In this document: piece by piece, positions 6,222 to 6,270 of the stretch | How positions within the stretch are numbered: the stretch's first letter is position 1 | Layout of the letters: every line of letters begins with the position of its first letter | Program-made: the position numbers and the translations under genes | Notes under the pieces: model-generated | The model's input: the letters and a program-made list of their open reading frames with translations, nothing else | What the model was told of the DNA's origin: nothing | Databases searched by the model: none | From: Victivallales bacterium | GTDB taxonomy: Bacteria > Verrucomicrobiota > Lentisphaeria > Victivallales > JAUVCU01 | Reading direction: 5' to 3' | Assembly: GCA_029934175.1 (NCBI GenBank) | Contig: JAOZMT010000009.1 | Location: 10,848-17,117, forward strand | Length of the DNA stretch: 6,270 nt

Positions 6222-6240
6222 TTTTGCGACTTATGCAATA
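6222..6240 (-). repeat. Dispersed word, non-coding inverted copy
   Basis: The reverse complement is TATTGCATAAGTCGCAAAA, which matches 18 of 19 bases of the kinase linker repeat (TATTGCACAAGTCGCAAAA). The 15-bp core is at 6224-6238. Being outside any gene, this copy cannot be explained by protein conservation. It lies eight bases after the CACGAAAAA repeat. Confidence 0.7.
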
Positions 6241-6270
6241 GTCTATTTCTTAAATTGATTATTGGATATT

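Larger units (their letters stand above)
6084..6270. other. Non-coding tail with repeat-like words
   Basis: No reading frame of useful length is seen on either strand, and there is no convincing intrinsic terminator directly after the methyltransferase. The first 80 bases show nothing specific apart from an AAGCTT palindrome. The second half holds GAACGCAGAGG, the CACGAAAAA tandem repeat and an inverted copy of the dispersed 15-bp word. Confidence 0.6.

Noticed and set aside
6207..6228. A/T-stem hairpin as an intrinsic terminator of the methyltransferase operon
   Set aside because: The stem is almost only A-T pairs with a mismatch and lies more than 120 bases after the stop codon; it is not stable enough to call.

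Overview
The window is AT-rich, and every supported gene lies on the + strand. Gene content is generic for a Gram-negative-type bacterium: a large Cache/PAS hybrid histidine kinase, guanylate kinase, a flavoprotein of coenzyme A synthesis and an m5U RNA methyltransferase. The split (CoaC-only) flavoprotein, the unusual cysteine spacing of the methyltransferase and the CACGAAAAA-type intergenic repeat suggest an environmental lineage, perhaps PVC/Lentisphaerota-like. That placement is a low-confidence guess; no single gene here fixes the phylum.

Layout. 13-2859: membrane-anchored hybrid histidine kinase (tandem extracytoplasmic Cache modules, HAMP-like region, Cys-containing PAS, HisKA, HATPase, receiver). 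2870-3046: a 58-codon gene that looks like a small antitoxin without an adjacent dedicated toxin. 3047-3083: a short gap with a perfect TATAAT box and a strong ribosome binding site. 3084-3695: a VapBC-like antitoxin/PIN-toxin pair. 3712-6083: a tightly packed housekeeping cluster, gmk - coaC - TrmA/RlmD-family methyltransferase, with overlaps of 8 and 20 bases. 6084-6270: non-coding, with a 9-bp tandem repeat and other repeat-like words.

Working together. gmk (GMP to GDP), coaC (4'-phosphopantetheine formation) and the methyltransferase (rRNA or tRNA U to m5U) are linked by co-transcription rather than by pathway. No promoter is apparent in the 16 bases between the PIN gene and gmk, so the nearest visible promoter for the housekeeping genes is the one in front of the toxin-antitoxin pair, or one upstream of the window.

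The most unusual signal is a dispersed 15-bp word, approximately TTGCAYWNNTCGCAA. It occurs seven times, in both orientations, inside four different genes, in all three codon phases, and once in the non-coding tail. It is absent from the toxin-antitoxin segment. Two copies sit in a 27-bp tandem repeat encoding the kinase linker, and one lies in the GMP-binding motif of gmk. The pattern resembles genome-wide signals such as DNA uptake sequences or HIP1-like iterated words more than ordinary gene content. Its identity and function are unknown from this window alone.
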